Shown in pieces: positions 62,843-64,000 of a stretch of 64,000 bases of DNA. Position 1 is the stretch's first letter. The number at the start of each line of letters is the position of its first letter. Source of the DNA: Zonotrichia leucophrys gambelii (lineage: Eukaryota; Chordata; Aves; Passeriformes; Passerellidae); assembly GCF_028769735.1 (NCBI RefSeq), contig NC_088200.1:73525894-73589893 (forward strand), given 5' to 3'. The translations under genes were made by a program, and so were the position numbers. The notes under the pieces are model-generated. The model saw nothing but the letters and a program-made list of their open reading frames with translations, ran no database searches and was not told where the DNA came from.

Positions 62843-64000
62843 CTTCTCACTCTTAAGACATTCCAGTGTTAATCAAGGGCAGTCACACAGAGGTATTCTG
62901 AGATACAAACCTGACCTGCTGGGTCAGAAGTTGTGAGTGGACAGCTAGTGCCAAAGACAATGGCAAGGGAAGGAATGGCTGTGTCAGCAGTGCCCAGAGC
63001 TGTGTCCAGGCTCATGAAATCTGTCTGTGCCTGTGCTGATCACACCACAGTGGATTCATGTGTCTGCTGCAGATTCACAACTGCATCGAGCTGTAGCAGC
63101 TGTGGATCCACACAGTCAGAAGGGCTGAGGAGGAGGAGGTGAGTGTGAGCCTGTTCCTCAGACATTCTGAGGGGGAAAATCATCTCCATGTTGGAAAATT
63201 AAAGCTGAAGACATCACTACCAGAGGCAGTAACGTGGCCTCCCTGAACAGGAGGCATTTTTAACCCACAGAACATCTCATCCTCAGATAGACATCTCAAG
63301 TAGGTCAGTGGCTTGTGCCCTAGAAAGATTTATTCCTTTCCACCGCCTATAAAAAGCAACCCAGATGATTAGCTCAGATTCAGATATCTAGAATTAAGTG
63401 AGCTAAGATTCTTTCATCATAAGAAGATACGATTATTTGCTTTGTTATTTAAACAAGGAATAAAAACCTTATGCTTGTGCAAAGAATGACTTTCTGCCTG
63501 GAAAACAGTTGTGGTGTTAGAATGCAGAAAGATGATTTCCTCAGGCACACAGAGACTGCAGATACCTCAACACAGCTGTAATTCATTGAGGGGCATCACA
63601 TTCGGAACAAAGCCTTCAGGCATAAGTAATGCTAAAAAGCAGCATTAGAACTTACTGCCCAAATTGCACCAAAAGCTGGCATTTTGGTCACATTGACTCT
63701 GTATGAATAAAGCACCTAGAGACAGAAAAATTGTCCCTTAGCAAGGGGTGTAACTTCAGACCTCTGGCTGCTGTAATTTGCTGCATTTCCACTGACTCCA
63801 GCAAGGCTCTGCTAAATTACCCGGCAATGGATCTGCCCATTCCTGCCAGACTGGGGTGCTCAGCTAATTATCACAACACCCACCTTGCTTCACATCGCAG
63901 GTGCAGCTGCCGTGGCCTGAGAGCCCATTCCTTCCACAGAAATTCAGCAACAGGCACGTCTGGCTGCTCAAATACTCCAGCTGCTCACTGGCAAATGCTC
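62843..64000. other. Unique DNA to window end, no gene seen
   Basis: No supportable gene. At about 63139-63145 the sequence GAGGAGGTGAGTG is a strong match to a splice donor, after a 69-codon plus-strand frame without known domains (62933-63142). A plausible acceptor is not clear, so I do not call an exon. Confidence 0.5.

Overview
The window looks like songbird (oscine passerine) nuclear DNA. The evidence is the mobile elements: several CR1 LINE fragments, including avian-type 3' ends, and two solo LTRs whose sequence matches my memory of zebra-finch-type endogenous retroviral LTRs. Most of the rest is AT-rich unique sequence with short simple repeats. I found no protein-coding gene, tRNA, rRNA or CRISPR array that I can support. 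The open frames present are short chance frames, fragments of retroelements, or by-products of tandem repeats. The window is best read as intergenic or deep-intronic DNA. The assignment rests on recalled consensus sequences, not on a database search.

Layout. Positions 1-37 are the octamer tail of a CR1 element cut off by the window edge. From 38 to 14383 the DNA is unique apart from a 47-bp CR1 scrap near 4040 and a few microsatellites. From 14384 to 17090 lies the largest element, a CR1 on the minus strand carrying wrecked endonuclease and reverse-transcriptase coding sequence. It is split by a plus-strand solo LTR (about 15078-15731). The CR1 segment that should encode the catalytic FADD box is missing at that junction. 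From 17091 to 42190 the DNA is again mostly unique, with a CR1 3' end at 31020-31374, low-complexity tracts and three notable inverted repeats (17961, 20657 and 28226). A decayed LINE reverse-transcriptase scrap lies near 42195-42340, and a doubtful LTR-like block lies at 48013-48530.

The right quarter is rich in tandem repeats. It holds a 20-bp minisatellite with no length variation (49477-49830), a 53-bp minisatellite (51860-52015), a 31-bp minisatellite of about 39 units (56642-57850) and a 550-bp compound AAAAT microsatellite (62292-62842). A 385-bp solo LTR at 59339-59723 has an intact 6-bp target-site duplication.

The most unusual features are the 31-bp array, which by itself produces an uninterrupted frame of over 450 codons, and the perfect 28-bp palindrome at 28226-28253. 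I see no evidence for a new multi-gene system.
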